This document shows positions 1 through 7,655 of a stretch of 64,000 bases of DNA, piece by piece. The position numbers and the translations under genes are program-made. The stretch's first letter is position 1, and each line of letters opens with the position of its first letter. The stretch lies in NCBI RefSeq assembly GCF_003712195.1, contig NZ_RDSD01000007.1:1-64000 (forward strand). The letters are read 5' to 3'. This DNA is from Proteiniphilum sp. X52. Lineage in GTDB: Bacteria > Bacteroidota > Bacteroidia > Bacteroidales > Dysgonomonadaceae. Below the pieces are notes generated by a model. The model made no database searches and was not told the origin of the DNA. It saw only the letters and a program-made list of their open reading frames with translations.

Positions 1-814
1 TTTCAAAAGGACTTAATCCTTGGGTGTATCTTTCCACCTCCACGATCATGTATTTGGCTCCCGCGGTTTCGGCATTGTCATAAATGCTCCCGAAATCGAC
101 CTCGCCGCTTCTACCCAGTTCGAGCTCGTCCTTGATATGAAGCAGCTCGAAACGGCCGGGATACTTGTTGAAATAATCCACCGGATTTTTACCGCCTTTC
201 ACCACCCAATAGACATCCATCTGGAAGAACACCTTGGAGGGATCGGTATTGTTGAGCATGTAATCATACATCAACTGGCCTTCTATCTCCTTGAATTCGA
301 AATCGTGGTTGTGGTAACCAAAACGGATGCCGGCCGCGTTGCACTTCTCACCGATCTGGTTATAATACTCACAATAGGCCTGCAGGTCGGCCAACGTGGC
401 AGGTGTGGGCATCCATGGGTTAACAATATATTTCATACCCGCCTCTTTATGCGCCTGAATAGCGGTATCCCACCAGGCCCAAACCTCATCCCAGTTGGTT
501 GCGGCCACACTGTCGGCCAATGGTCTTGCGGTATGGGAAGAGAGCACTTCCATACCCACCTCTTCGATGGATTCCTTGAATTCGGCCGGTGACAAGCCAT
601 AGAACCGTCCATCGCCATAACCGGCCGCCTCCACTCCGGTGTATCCCATCTCAGCGACTTTGGCGACAGTGCCTTTATAGTCGGCTTTGATATCGTCGCG
701 CACTGAATAAAGCTGAAGATAAATCTCTTTTTTCCGGCTTTGCGGGGTGCAGGCCGGTAAAATAAACAGACCGCCCAAAAGCAGAGCCATTAATAAAAAT
801 GCACCTTTTTTCAT
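1..814 (-). CDS. Sugar phosphate isomerase/epimerase-like lipoprotein (3' end outside window)
   Basis: Read on the minus strand from ATG at 814; 271 codons are visible and the stop lies beyond base 1. The N-terminus is a lipoprotein signal with hydrophobic residues 7-20 and lipobox LPAC (Cys22), so the protein is exported and lipid-anchored. The rest matches the xylose-isomerase-like TIM barrel family (AP endonuclease 2 superfamily): LQLYSVRD near residue 33, YHNHDFEF at 167-174, FFQMDVYW near 197 and LLHIKDE near 225, which carry the usual His/Asp/Glu metal ligands. It is the last visible gene of a minus-strand cluster with a DUF1080 hydrolase and two Gfo/Idh/MocA dehydrogenases, so a role in epimerising or isomerising a 3-keto sugar is likely. 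The exact substrate cannot be read from the sequence. Confidence 0.88.
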   Translation of the reverse strand, partial: MKKGAFLLMALLLGGLFILPACTPQSRKKEIYLQLYSVRDDIKADYKGTVAKVAEMGYTGVEAAGYGDGRFYGLSPAEFKESIEEVGMEVLSSHTARPLADSVAATNWDEVWAWWDTAIQAHKEAGMKYIVNPWMPTPATLADLQAYCEYYNQIGEKCNAAGIRFGYHNHDFEFKEIEGQLMYDYMLNNTDPSKVFFQMDVYWVVKGGKNPVDYFNKYPGRFELLHIKDELELGRSGEVDFGSIYDNAETAGAKYMIVEVERYTQGLSPFE

Positions 815-887
815 TGTATTGCTTGTTTAAAGAAAAAGAATATCTCCACCCTTCAGTGGAAATATCCTTTCCGGTTGTTTGACAAAA

Positions 888-1781
888 TTAATCCAATATT
901 TTGATTCTGATGTTTCTGAACCAGACATCGTCGCCATGATCCTGCAGACCGATATAACCTTCGCGGTTCTCACCGCCGCAGTTGTTCAGCAATTCGAATG
1001 CCAACGGCCATTTATCCTGGCTGAATTTACTTGCCTGCAACATGTCTGTCCACTGTTGTGTCCACAAGTGGTATTCAACCACGTTTTCACCATTCTGCCT
1101 ATGCACCACGGTTCCCTTAAAAACCATCACCCCACCGGTATTCCATTCTCCGAACGGTTTTGAATTCTGGGGAACGGCCGGGATCATGTCGTACAAGGAG
1201 AGTGACTGCCGGTTGTTATCCTTACCCAATTTCGCGTCGGGATGATTTTCATTGTCAAGTATCTGAGCTTCGGGAGCAGAGATATAAATTGGCTCCATCC
1301 TCATTTCGCCGGTGTTGGGATCTTTGGTCTGCACTTCCTGCGCAAGATAGAATACGCCTGAGTTGCTGCCTTTGGCCACTTTCCACTCGAAATCGAGTTC
1401 AAAATTTTTGAACTTATGGGCAAAGATGATATCGCCGCCGTCAGCGTCCTGAGCTTCACCACCACCGGAGCCGTTAAACTTGATCGCGCCGTCTTCGATA
1501 GTCCATTTACCGGGAACGTCATCTTTCCCATAACCTCTCCATCCTGTGAAGTCCTTCCCGTTGAAGATAACGATATATCCGTCTTTATCTGTCTGGAACT
1601 GAGACAGGTCCACCTGGGGTTTATCCAATACCGTATATTCAGGAACTGCACTTTCCGGAGCGGAATCGGCTCCATTATCTGCGGCGGCGTCGGTCTTTTT
1701 TCCACCGGGACCGCAAGCCATCAATACACTTGCAAGCATACAACAACTTAATCCGTAAATTGATTTTTTAATTCGTTTCAT
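888..1781 (-). CDS. DUF1080 (3-keto-disaccharide hydrolase family) lipoprotein
   Basis: 297 aa. The frame is open further upstream (to 1916), but the start at 1781 is chosen because it opens directly into a lipoprotein signal (MKRIKK, hydrophobic stretch, lipobox LMAC with Cys23) and clears the 3' end of the upstream gene. A linker rich in Ala/Asp/Gly follows. The DUF1080 concanavalin-like fold begins near residue 68 with YIVIFNGKDFTGW and contains NSGVFYLAQE and the closing GYIGLQDHGDDVWFRNIRI typical of the family. Characterised members cleave glycosidic bonds of 3-keto-glucosides by an elimination/hydration route after a dehydrogenase oxidises C3. The two neighbouring Gfo/Idh/MocA proteins would supply that oxidation. 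Periplasmic or surface location is inferred from the signal. Confidence 0.9.
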   Translation of the reverse strand: MKRIKKSIYGLSCCMLASVLMACGPGGKKTDAAADNGADSAPESAVPEYTVLDKPQVDLSQFQTDKDGYIVIFNGKDFTGWRGYGKDDVPGKWTIEDGAIKFNGSGGGEAQDADGGDIIFAHKFKNFELDFEWKVAKGSNSGVFYLAQEVQTKDPNTGEMRMEPIYISAPEAQILDNENHPDAKLGKDNNRQSLSLYDMIPAVPQNSKPFGEWNTGGVMVFKGTVVHRQNGENVVEYHLWTQQWTDMLQASKFSQDKWPLAFELLNNCGGENREGYIGLQDHGDDVWFRNIRIKILD

Positions 1782-1887
1782 AACTATTTTCCTTTTAATT
1801 AAACTGATAATTAACTTCTGTTGAAATGGGGAATAACGACGGACAACGCCGCCGTCATTCCCTTCAATACTGTTCACTACCGCCTGG

Positions 1888-3357
1888 TTAGGGCATATCC
1901 GGCAATTTCCAGCCATTCTGATAAGTATGCTTGATCATCTCTTCGGCATACGCGGTGGCATTCACCGGTTCAGTCCACGTCTTGTCGAATGTGGGGTGTC
2001 CGTCGGTGATCTTGAAACCGTCTTCAATGATGGTTTTGACAGTCGCGTCGGAGGGAATGTTGGTGAATTTCATGTTTTCACCATCCCAGTGCAATTCCTG
2101 ATTCAAGCCCTGCAATCTTACCGCGAGCACACCCATGACCACCATTTCGTTGAAAGGTCCTGCTTCGGAGAAAGGAGAGGCTGTCTCCACACGGTTTTCG
2201 GGAGATTCCTTACAAGCGCGCACCCAATCCATTTCGTGAGAGAGGGTTACCTCACGTTGTGTCTTCGGAGAGTTGGGAGTACGTCCGGAAACTAACCACG
2301 GATTCACGCCATAGCATCCGCAGATAAGGATGTCTTTGGTGCCGTAGAATATCACACCGCCACCCTGATCATTGAGGTTTTTGCCGGCGGGAACACCTTC
2401 CGGACGCATGGGCGTCAATCCTCCGTCGTACCAGGTCACCTCCACTTCGGGCATGGCCACTTTGGGCAGGTTGTCGCGTTGCGGGAACACATATTTCACC
2501 ATCTGCGCATTAGGCGCGCAGTCGTTAAGCAGCATGGTGGACGATCCCTGTACTTTTGTGGGGTATCCCAGGCTCAATCCCTTGAATACGGGGTGAAGGA
2601 TATGACAAGCCATATCACCCAGAGCGCCGGTTCCGAAATCCCACCATCCGCGCCAGTTCCAAGGATGATAGATTTCATTGAAGGGGCGTTTTTTAGCCGG
2701 GCCGATGAAGAGATCCCAGTTCAAGGTAGAAGGCACCTTATGGGCTTGCTTGGGAGTCATTAATCCCTGCGGCCAGATAGGTCTGTCGGTAAATGCCTCT
2801 ACTTTGGTCACTTCACCGATCTGCCCGTCCCTGATCCAGTCGATCACCTGCCGCACACCGGGAGCGGAAGAACCCTGGTTACCCATGCTGGTAGCCACTT
2901 TATGCTTGGCCGCGAGTTTTGTCAACAGGCGCGATTCGTAGACGCTGTGTGTAAGCGGTTTCTGTACATAGACGTGTTTGCCCATCGTCATGGCGTCCGC
3001 GGCAATGATCGCGTGTGTATGGTCGGCGGTGGCCACCACCACACCGTCGATGGATTTGCCCAACTCATCATACATCTTCCTGTAGTCATAATACTTCTTG
3101 GCATTGGGATATTTGTCGAATACCCGCTTGCTGTATTTCCAGTCCACATCGCAAAGCCCGATGATATTCTCACTCTGGAGCTGGTTCAGGTTAGCATTGC
3201 CCATGCCTCCCACACCCACACCCACAATGTTGAGTTTATCACTCGGTGCCTTGTAGCCCATACTCTTTCCCAGTACCGAAGAAGGTACGACTGTGAGACC
3301 AGCTGCCGCAATCGCGCCGGTTTCTAAGAATTTTCTTCTTGAAATTTTTGATGACAT
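1888..3357 (-). CDS. Gfo/Idh/MocA family oxidoreductase with Tat signal
   Basis: 489 aa. The N-terminus has a twin-arginine motif (SRRKFLETGAIAAAGL), so the folded, cofactor-loaded enzyme is probably exported through Tat. The Rossmann domain starts near residue 42 with NIVGVGVGGMGNANL. The conserved Lys of the family's EKP-type motif is present as YVQKPLTHSVYESR, and the C-terminal domain has the DFGTGALGDMACHILHP stretch common to glycoside oxidoreductases of this family. Expected reaction: NAD(P)-dependent oxidation or reduction of a sugar, probably glucoside 3-dehydrogenation given the adjacent DUF1080 hydrolase. About 100 bases separate it from the downstream hydrolase gene start, which fits one transcript. 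Substrate is inferred from context only. Confidence 0.9.
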   Translation of the reverse strand: MSSKISRRKFLETGAIAAAGLTVVPSSVLGKSMGYKAPSDKLNIVGVGVGGMGNANLNQLQSENIIGLCDVDWKYSKRVFDKYPNAKKYYDYRKMYDELGKSIDGVVVATADHTHAIIAADAMTMGKHVYVQKPLTHSVYESRLLTKLAAKHKVATSMGNQGSSAPGVRQVIDWIRDGQIGEVTKVEAFTDRPIWPQGLMTPKQAHKVPSTLNWDLFIGPAKKRPFNEIYHPWNWRGWWDFGTGALGDMACHILHPVFKGLSLGYPTKVQGSSTMLLNDCAPNAQMVKYVFPQRDNLPKVAMPEVEVTWYDGGLTPMRPEGVPAGKNLNDQGGGVIFYGTKDILICGCYGVNPWLVSGRTPNSPKTQREVTLSHEMDWVRACKESPENRVETASPFSEAGPFNEMVVMGVLAVRLQGLNQELHWDGENMKFTNIPSDATVKTIIEDGFKITDGHPTFDKTWTEPVNATAYAEEMIKHTYQNGWKLPDMP

Positions 3358-3400
3358 AACTACTTTTTTTGGATTAAATTTTAACGTTTTTGATATTTAG

Positions 3401-3594
3401 AAACTGTTTTGAATTTTACGAGTAATTATTTTTACGCTTATTTTTCCACTCTTTCCTATTGTTTTTTGCCCTTTTTCGCGCCTTTGAATTTTCATTGCTT
3501 TTAAGTGGCCCGCCACATTTCAATCAATGAAAATCCAAATCCATCAAAAAATGGCTAAAAAACAATGGATGAAAAAATTCAAAGCAGCTTCTTA
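3401..3594 (+). repeat. Palindromic MITE-like element, copy A
   Basis: A 193-bp sequence that recurs almost unchanged, in the opposite orientation, at 59305-59497; only about ten differences are visible by eye. Its ends are inverted repeats (left AAACTGTTTTGAATTTT, right read inward AAGCTGCTTTGAATTTTT). The inner halves also pair: TTTTCATTG/CAATGAAAA-type arms flank a core GTGGCCCGCCAC near 3506-3517, and the ATTGTTTTTT tracts pair further out. The whole unit could therefore fold as one long imperfect hairpin. It has no coding capacity. Size, ends and two-copy dispersal suggest a non-autonomous transposable element. It fills the spacer between the two dehydrogenase genes, and its right edge contains the stop codon of the upstream gene. 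Confidence 0.8.
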
Positions 3595-5259
3595 TTCTCT
3601 GGTTATCTCTTCTTTATCCTTATCCCAATACATTGTCCTTCCCTCAAGGTACGCCCGCGTTCCCATATGGGCGGTGATAGCTTCCTCGAATCCCTGATCG
3701 ATACCGCAAGAGGGTTGTTTACCGTTCCTGATGCAATCGAGCCATTCTTTCAGATGCAGGAAAGTAGTGTTGTAACGTTTTCCGCTGATGAATGAATAGA
3801 GAAGTCCCCGTTCGGCAAAATATCTCTCGGTGGCGGTAGAGACGGCATCCACACTCTGCCCCGGAAGGTAGGTATAGAACGGTTCGTCTAATTTCACAAC
3901 ACCCTGGTCGATCTGCCTGCGATACTGTTCCGATTGCGGGTCCACAGTCACCTTGAGGGTGTTGCCCACTTCCATGGTCGCATCGTGGCCCATGATTTTG
4001 CGGCTGCGACTGAACTGGTTGGCCAACGTGGCCGAATACAACATGGTGATTTCCTTATCTCCGAACTCAAACACCGTTTGTAATACATCGGGCACGGTAC
4101 GGCCGTCCTTAAAGAAATAAACTCCTCCCGAAGAGGATGCCGACGAGGGAATACCCAGACGAAGGATCTGGTTCATCGCGTCGTACTCGTGTGTCAACAG
4201 ATCGCCGCTCAGGCCGGTACTGTAATCCCACCAGCAGCGCCAGCGGAAAAATCTCTCCAGGCTGAACTTCTCACGGGATTCAGGCCCCACATACTTCAAC
4301 AGTCCCGCCGAAGTCATATAGTCCATATATTCCTTAATCCTGTCCGGATTTCCTTCAAACTGCTCCCAGTCAATGGTTTTTTGATTGGCGTCCTTATGTA
4401 TGGGGTAAACCCACGCGCCATTGGGGTCATTACGGTTGGTGCCGGTCTCCACCAGCGAGATTTTGCCCAACAGTCCCCTTTCGATGATCTGCCGCGCCCT
4501 CTCGTACGCCTCTATCTGCCTGTTTTGATGTCCTAACTGAAACACCAGTTGGGGATTGCTTCTGGCCAAAGCGCGAAGCTCGTAAGTTTCGGGTACCGTC
4601 CATGTCATCGGCTTTTCCAGGTAAACATGCTTGCCGGCCCTGAGAGCATCCATCGCCATGGTACCGTGCCAATGGTCGGGAGAGGCAATCACCACGGCGT
4701 CCACATCGGGCGCCGCCAACAATTCCTTGTAGTGGCGGTAACGCCTGGGTTTAGGGCCTAATGTCCCTCCCACTCCCTCCCTGTGGATATTGGCTCCGGC
4801 AAGCACAGCCTCCTCACCATACGTGTCGAAAATATCGCACACCGCGGTGATCATCACCCGCAGGTCATCCTGCTCCATAAAATCTTGGTAACGGGTATTC
4901 TCCGGATTTATTTTCGATTGTTGGATCAGGCCATCCACATATTCGGGAGTGGCAAAGCCCAATCCCTGCGCCAATTGTGTTCCCCTGATACCGAAACCGA
5001 TGATACCTATCCGGATTACTTCCGCGTCGGGAGAGGGTGGCGAGTAAGGCACCACATCCGTACGGAAACGGGACATCTCCGCGGCGTCACGGAGGGTACT
5101 TTCCGCTTTTCTCTTCCTGTAAACCCCATAAGCCATGGCTCCCAACACCGGCACGGAAACCATAGCCTTCAGGGCGTCACGGCGACCCTGGGAGACCTCT
5201 TTTGCCGATGGGGTCTTATCTTCTTTTTGATTGTTAATCTCTTTTTCTTCTTCCTTCAT
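3592..5259 (-). CDS. Gfo/Idh/MocA family oxidoreductase, second copy, Tat-type N-terminus
   Basis: 555 aa from ATG at 5259. The N-terminal 25 residues are charged (KEEEKEINNQKEDK), followed by GRRDALKAMVSVPVLGAMAYG, a twin-arginine-like export segment or anchor. The Rossmann motif IRIGIIGFGIRGTQLAQGL lies near residue 82, and YLEKPMTWTVPETYELR carries the catalytic-site Lys. The C-terminal half has RWWDYS-type features (RFFRWRCWWDYSTGLSGDLL) typical of the family's substrate domain. It is longer than its 489-residue neighbour because of the N-terminal extension. The gene lies 12 bases downstream of doxX. The stop codon falls within the edge of the MITE-like repeat, so the C-terminus may have been reset when the element inserted. 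Confidence 0.88.
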   Translation of the reverse strand: MKEEEKEINNQKEDKTPSAKEVSQGRRDALKAMVSVPVLGAMAYGVYRKRKAESTLRDAAEMSRFRTDVVPYSPPSPDAEVIRIGIIGFGIRGTQLAQGLGFATPEYVDGLIQQSKINPENTRYQDFMEQDDLRVMITAVCDIFDTYGEEAVLAGANIHREGVGGTLGPKPRRYRHYKELLAAPDVDAVVIASPDHWHGTMAMDALRAGKHVYLEKPMTWTVPETYELRALARSNPQLVFQLGHQNRQIEAYERARQIIERGLLGKISLVETGTNRNDPNGAWVYPIHKDANQKTIDWEQFEGNPDRIKEYMDYMTSAGLLKYVGPESREKFSLERFFRWRCWWDYSTGLSGDLLTHEYDAMNQILRLGIPSSASSSGGVYFFKDGRTVPDVLQTVFEFGDKEITMLYSATLANQFSRSRKIMGHDATMEVGNTLKVTVDPQSEQYRRQIDQGVVKLDEPFYTYLPGQSVDAVSTATERYFAERGLLYSFISGKRYNTTFLHLKEWLDCIRNGKQPSCGIDQGFEEAITAHMGTRAYLEGRTMYWDKDKEEITRE

Positions 5260-5271
5260 AAAAATAATCCT

Positions 5272-5751
5272 CTACCTACTTTTACGAAATAGCAAGCTGT
5301 CAAAACTGATAGCCCTGGAGGCCGGAAACAACATCAATACCGCTACTGTCACCAATAAAATCAGATTCTTATCCACCCATAGATAAGATCCTTCGGAGGG
5401 CAGAATATATTCCGCAAATAACAAAGGAGGGTGTGAGAGGTAGTAGAGCAGCAAAAAGATCATGGCCCCTATGTAGCCGATATTGGTGAAAAGCCCTAAA
5501 ACCAGCATCAAGCCAACGATTGTCAATCCCCAGATATTGATCCAATTGACGGCTTCAAGCCACGCGGGATTTTCCGCAAGCCGCGCGAAAAACGACGCGA
5601 ACAGGCCTTTTGAATCCATCAGGTAGCCAAATGCCGACCAGTTCGGGGTAAATACCTTTGCCAAACCCTCATATAAAAAATACCATCCTATGAGCACACG
5701 CAGAATAAACAGCGCGTATCGTTGTAATTTACTATAATGTATTGATTGCAT
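5272..5751 (-). CDS. DoxX family membrane protein
   Basis: 159 aa with four predicted hydrophobic helices (near residues 12-30, 70-90, 93-110 and 128-147). The first, LRVLIGWYFLYEGLAK, is the characteristic DoxX signature. DoxX proteins are small inner-membrane proteins associated with quinone-linked redox chemistry (DoxD/DoxA thiosulfate:quinone oxidoreductase) and often sit next to periplasmic dehydrogenases. Here it starts the operon whose next gene, 12 bases away, is an exported Gfo/Idh/MocA enzyme. A role in feeding electrons from periplasmic sugar oxidation to the quinone pool is a reasonable inference, not shown by sequence. Confidence 0.85.
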   Translation of the reverse strand: MQSIHYSKLQRYALFILRVLIGWYFLYEGLAKVFTPNWSAFGYLMDSKGLFASFFARLAENPAWLEAVNWINIWGLTIVGLMLVLGLFTNIGYIGAMIFLLLYYLSHPPLLFAEYILPSEGSYLWVDKNLILLVTVAVLMLFPASRAISFDSLLFRKSR

Positions 5752-5920
5752 CTCTTATCTGACTAAAATTTCCACCCCATTCCCTCATTCAGGTGTAAAA
5801 TGCATCTGTAAAAGTAAAACAAATATTTTTGAAAATGAAATTTTATCACAGTAATTGAGTAAAATTAGATATTTTATTTCTAAGAAAGAAAAAATTCCGA
5901 CATTTGTAACAGATATGAGC

Positions 5921-5945
5921 AAACAAATCGTTTAACCGATTGTTT
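5921..5945. promoter_or_regulatory. Inverted repeat, candidate operator of the acyl-CoA ligase gene
   Basis: AAACAAATCG, spacer TTTAAC, then CGATTGTTT: two arms that pair with a single-base bulge, 47 bases before the ATG of the ligase gene. Size and symmetry suit a dimeric HTH repressor such as the TetR family. No regulator is adjacent, so the link is speculative. Confidence 0.35.
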
Positions 5946-5991
5946 CTAAAATATAAAAACTCTGAATGTTAATTTATTGAATATTGAAAAG

Positions 5992-7644
5992 ATGAATCAA
6001 AACACCTTTCTGGGCTTGATTGAACAAAGTATTCGCAATCACTGGGAAATGCCGGCCATGAGCGACTTCCAAGGCAAGACTTTCCATTACAAGGATTTTG
6101 CCCGTGAAATTGACCGGTTGCATGACTATTTCAAGGCTGCCGGCATTCAGCGGGGGGATAAAATCTCGATCTGCGGTAAAAACTCCGCAAGATGGGCGAT
6201 CTCCTTTTTCGCCACGCTCTCTTACGGAGCCGTGGCGGTAAGTATCCTTCACGAGTTCGACAAGGCCAGCGTACAGTTTATCGTGGATCATTCCGATTCA
6301 AGGATGTTATTCGTGGACGAGAGCATTTGGAACGAAATTGACAAGAAAACCATCCCGAAAGTGGAAACCGTTTTTTCCCTCGAAAACTTTTTGTTGCTGA
6401 AATCGGCTTCAGACAAGTTAAGGCAGTTCGACACAGATGCTCCGGCCTATTTCGCGGAAAAATATGAAAAAGGCTTTTTTGTGAACGATATCGTTTTCCG
6501 CACCGACAAGCCGGAAGAACTGGCCGTGATCAATTACACCTCCGGCACCACCAGTAGCCCCAAGGGGGTGATGCTACCTTACAGAAGCCTGTGGTCAAAC
6601 ACCAAATTCGCCAACGACAACCTCTGGTTCATCCACCCGGGTGACAATATTGTCTGCATGCTGCCGATGGCACATGCCTACGGCCTCGCTTTCGAGATAC
6701 TCAACTCCATCTCGATGGGGTGCCATATCCATTTCCTGGGAAAAACCCCCTCGCCGCAAGTGTTGATTGAAATGTTTTCCAAAGTAAAACCTAAACTGGT
6801 GCTGGCTGTCCCTCTTATCATCGAAAAGATCGTCAACCGGAATGTACTCCCGAAACTGCAGCAGGGAGCCACAAAGACCCTTGTCAAAATACCCTTGCTG
6901 AACAGTGTTGTCCATAGTAAGGTGCGGAGCTCGATGACCGGGTTCTTCGGCGGAGAACTGGTGGAAGTGGTGATTGGCGGCGCGGCGCTCAATCCCGACG
7001 TGGAAAAGTTCCTGAGAAAAATCAGATTCCCTTACACCGTGGGATATGGGATGACCGAATGTGGACCGCTGATCTCGTACGCCTACTGGACCAAATACAA
7101 AGAGCGCTCGTGCGGAAAGGTGGTGGACAGGATGGAGGTGAAGATCGATTCCGACGAGCCGCGGAACATCGTGGGTGAAATCCTTGCCCGGGGCAGCAAC
7201 CTGATGCTGGGATATTATAAAAACGAAGAGGCCACCAAAGAGGCATTCACAGAGGATGGTTGGTTAAAAACCGGAGATTTGGGAACCATGGACAGTGACG
7301 GTTTCATCTTTATCAGAGGACGAAATAAAAATATGATACTGGGCCCTTCCGGACAAAATATCTATCCCGAAGAGATTGAGGAAAAGATCAACAGTTCTCC
7401 GTTCGTAGGCGAATCGCTGGCAATCAGCGAAGATCAGAAGATCATCGCCCTGATCGTGCCCGACAGGGAAGCCTTGAAGGAAAGCGGATTGACTGACCAG
7501 GATATGAATACCCTCTTCCAGAAGGTGATCACAGAGGTGAACAATCAATTGCCTTCCTACAGCAAGATTGCCTCTTTCCGTCTTCAGGAAGAGGAATTTG
7601 AAAAAACGCCCAAACGAAGCATCCGGCGGTTCAAATATGTTTAG
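5992..7644 (+). CDS. AMP-dependent synthetase, long-chain fatty acyl-CoA ligase type
   Basis: 550 aa from ATG at 5992. An in-frame TTG at 5977 would add five residues, but the ATG is preferred. The ANL-superfamily landmarks are in order: P-loop INYTSGTTSSPKGVML near residue 180; MLPMAHAYGLAFE near 222; GYGMTECGPLIS near 350; the hinge/A8 region LKTGDLGTMDSDGFIFIRGR near 425; and the C-terminal KTPKRSIRRFKY with the catalytic Lys region. The product should activate fatty acids to acyl-AMP and then acyl-CoA (or acyl-ACP). It stands alone on the plus strand, divergent from doxX and convergent with carB, with only 11 bases between the two stop codons. Confidence 0.9.
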   Translation: MNQNTFLGLIEQSIRNHWEMPAMSDFQGKTFHYKDFAREIDRLHDYFKAAGIQRGDKISICGKNSARWAISFFATLSYGAVAVSILHEFDKASVQFIVDHSDSRMLFVDESIWNEIDKKTIPKVETVFSLENFLLLKSASDKLRQFDTDAPAYFAEKYEKGFFVNDIVFRTDKPEELAVINYTSGTTSSPKGVMLPYRSLWSNTKFANDNLWFIHPGDNIVCMLPMAHAYGLAFEILNSISMGCHIHFLGKTPSPQVLIEMFSKVKPKLVLAVPLIIEKIVNRNVLPKLQQGATKTLVKIPLLNSVVHSKVRSSMTGFFGGELVEVVIGGAALNPDVEKFLRKIRFPYTVGYGMTECGPLISYAYWTKYKERSCGKVVDRMEVKIDSDEPRNIVGEILARGSNLMLGYYKNEEATKEAFTEDGWLKTGDLGTMDSDGFIFIRGRNKNMILGPSGQNIYPEEIEEKINSSPFVGESLAISEDQKIIALIVPDREALKESGLTDQDMNTLFQKVITEVNNQLPSYSKIASFRLQEEEFEKTPKRSIRRFKYV

Positions 7645-7655
7645 ATATCGATCCG

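Noticed and set aside
20..592. A plus-strand frame of 190 codons at the left edge
   Set aside because: The minus strand encodes an intact sugar isomerase-type TIM barrel with a lipoprotein signal; the plus frame is its shadow.
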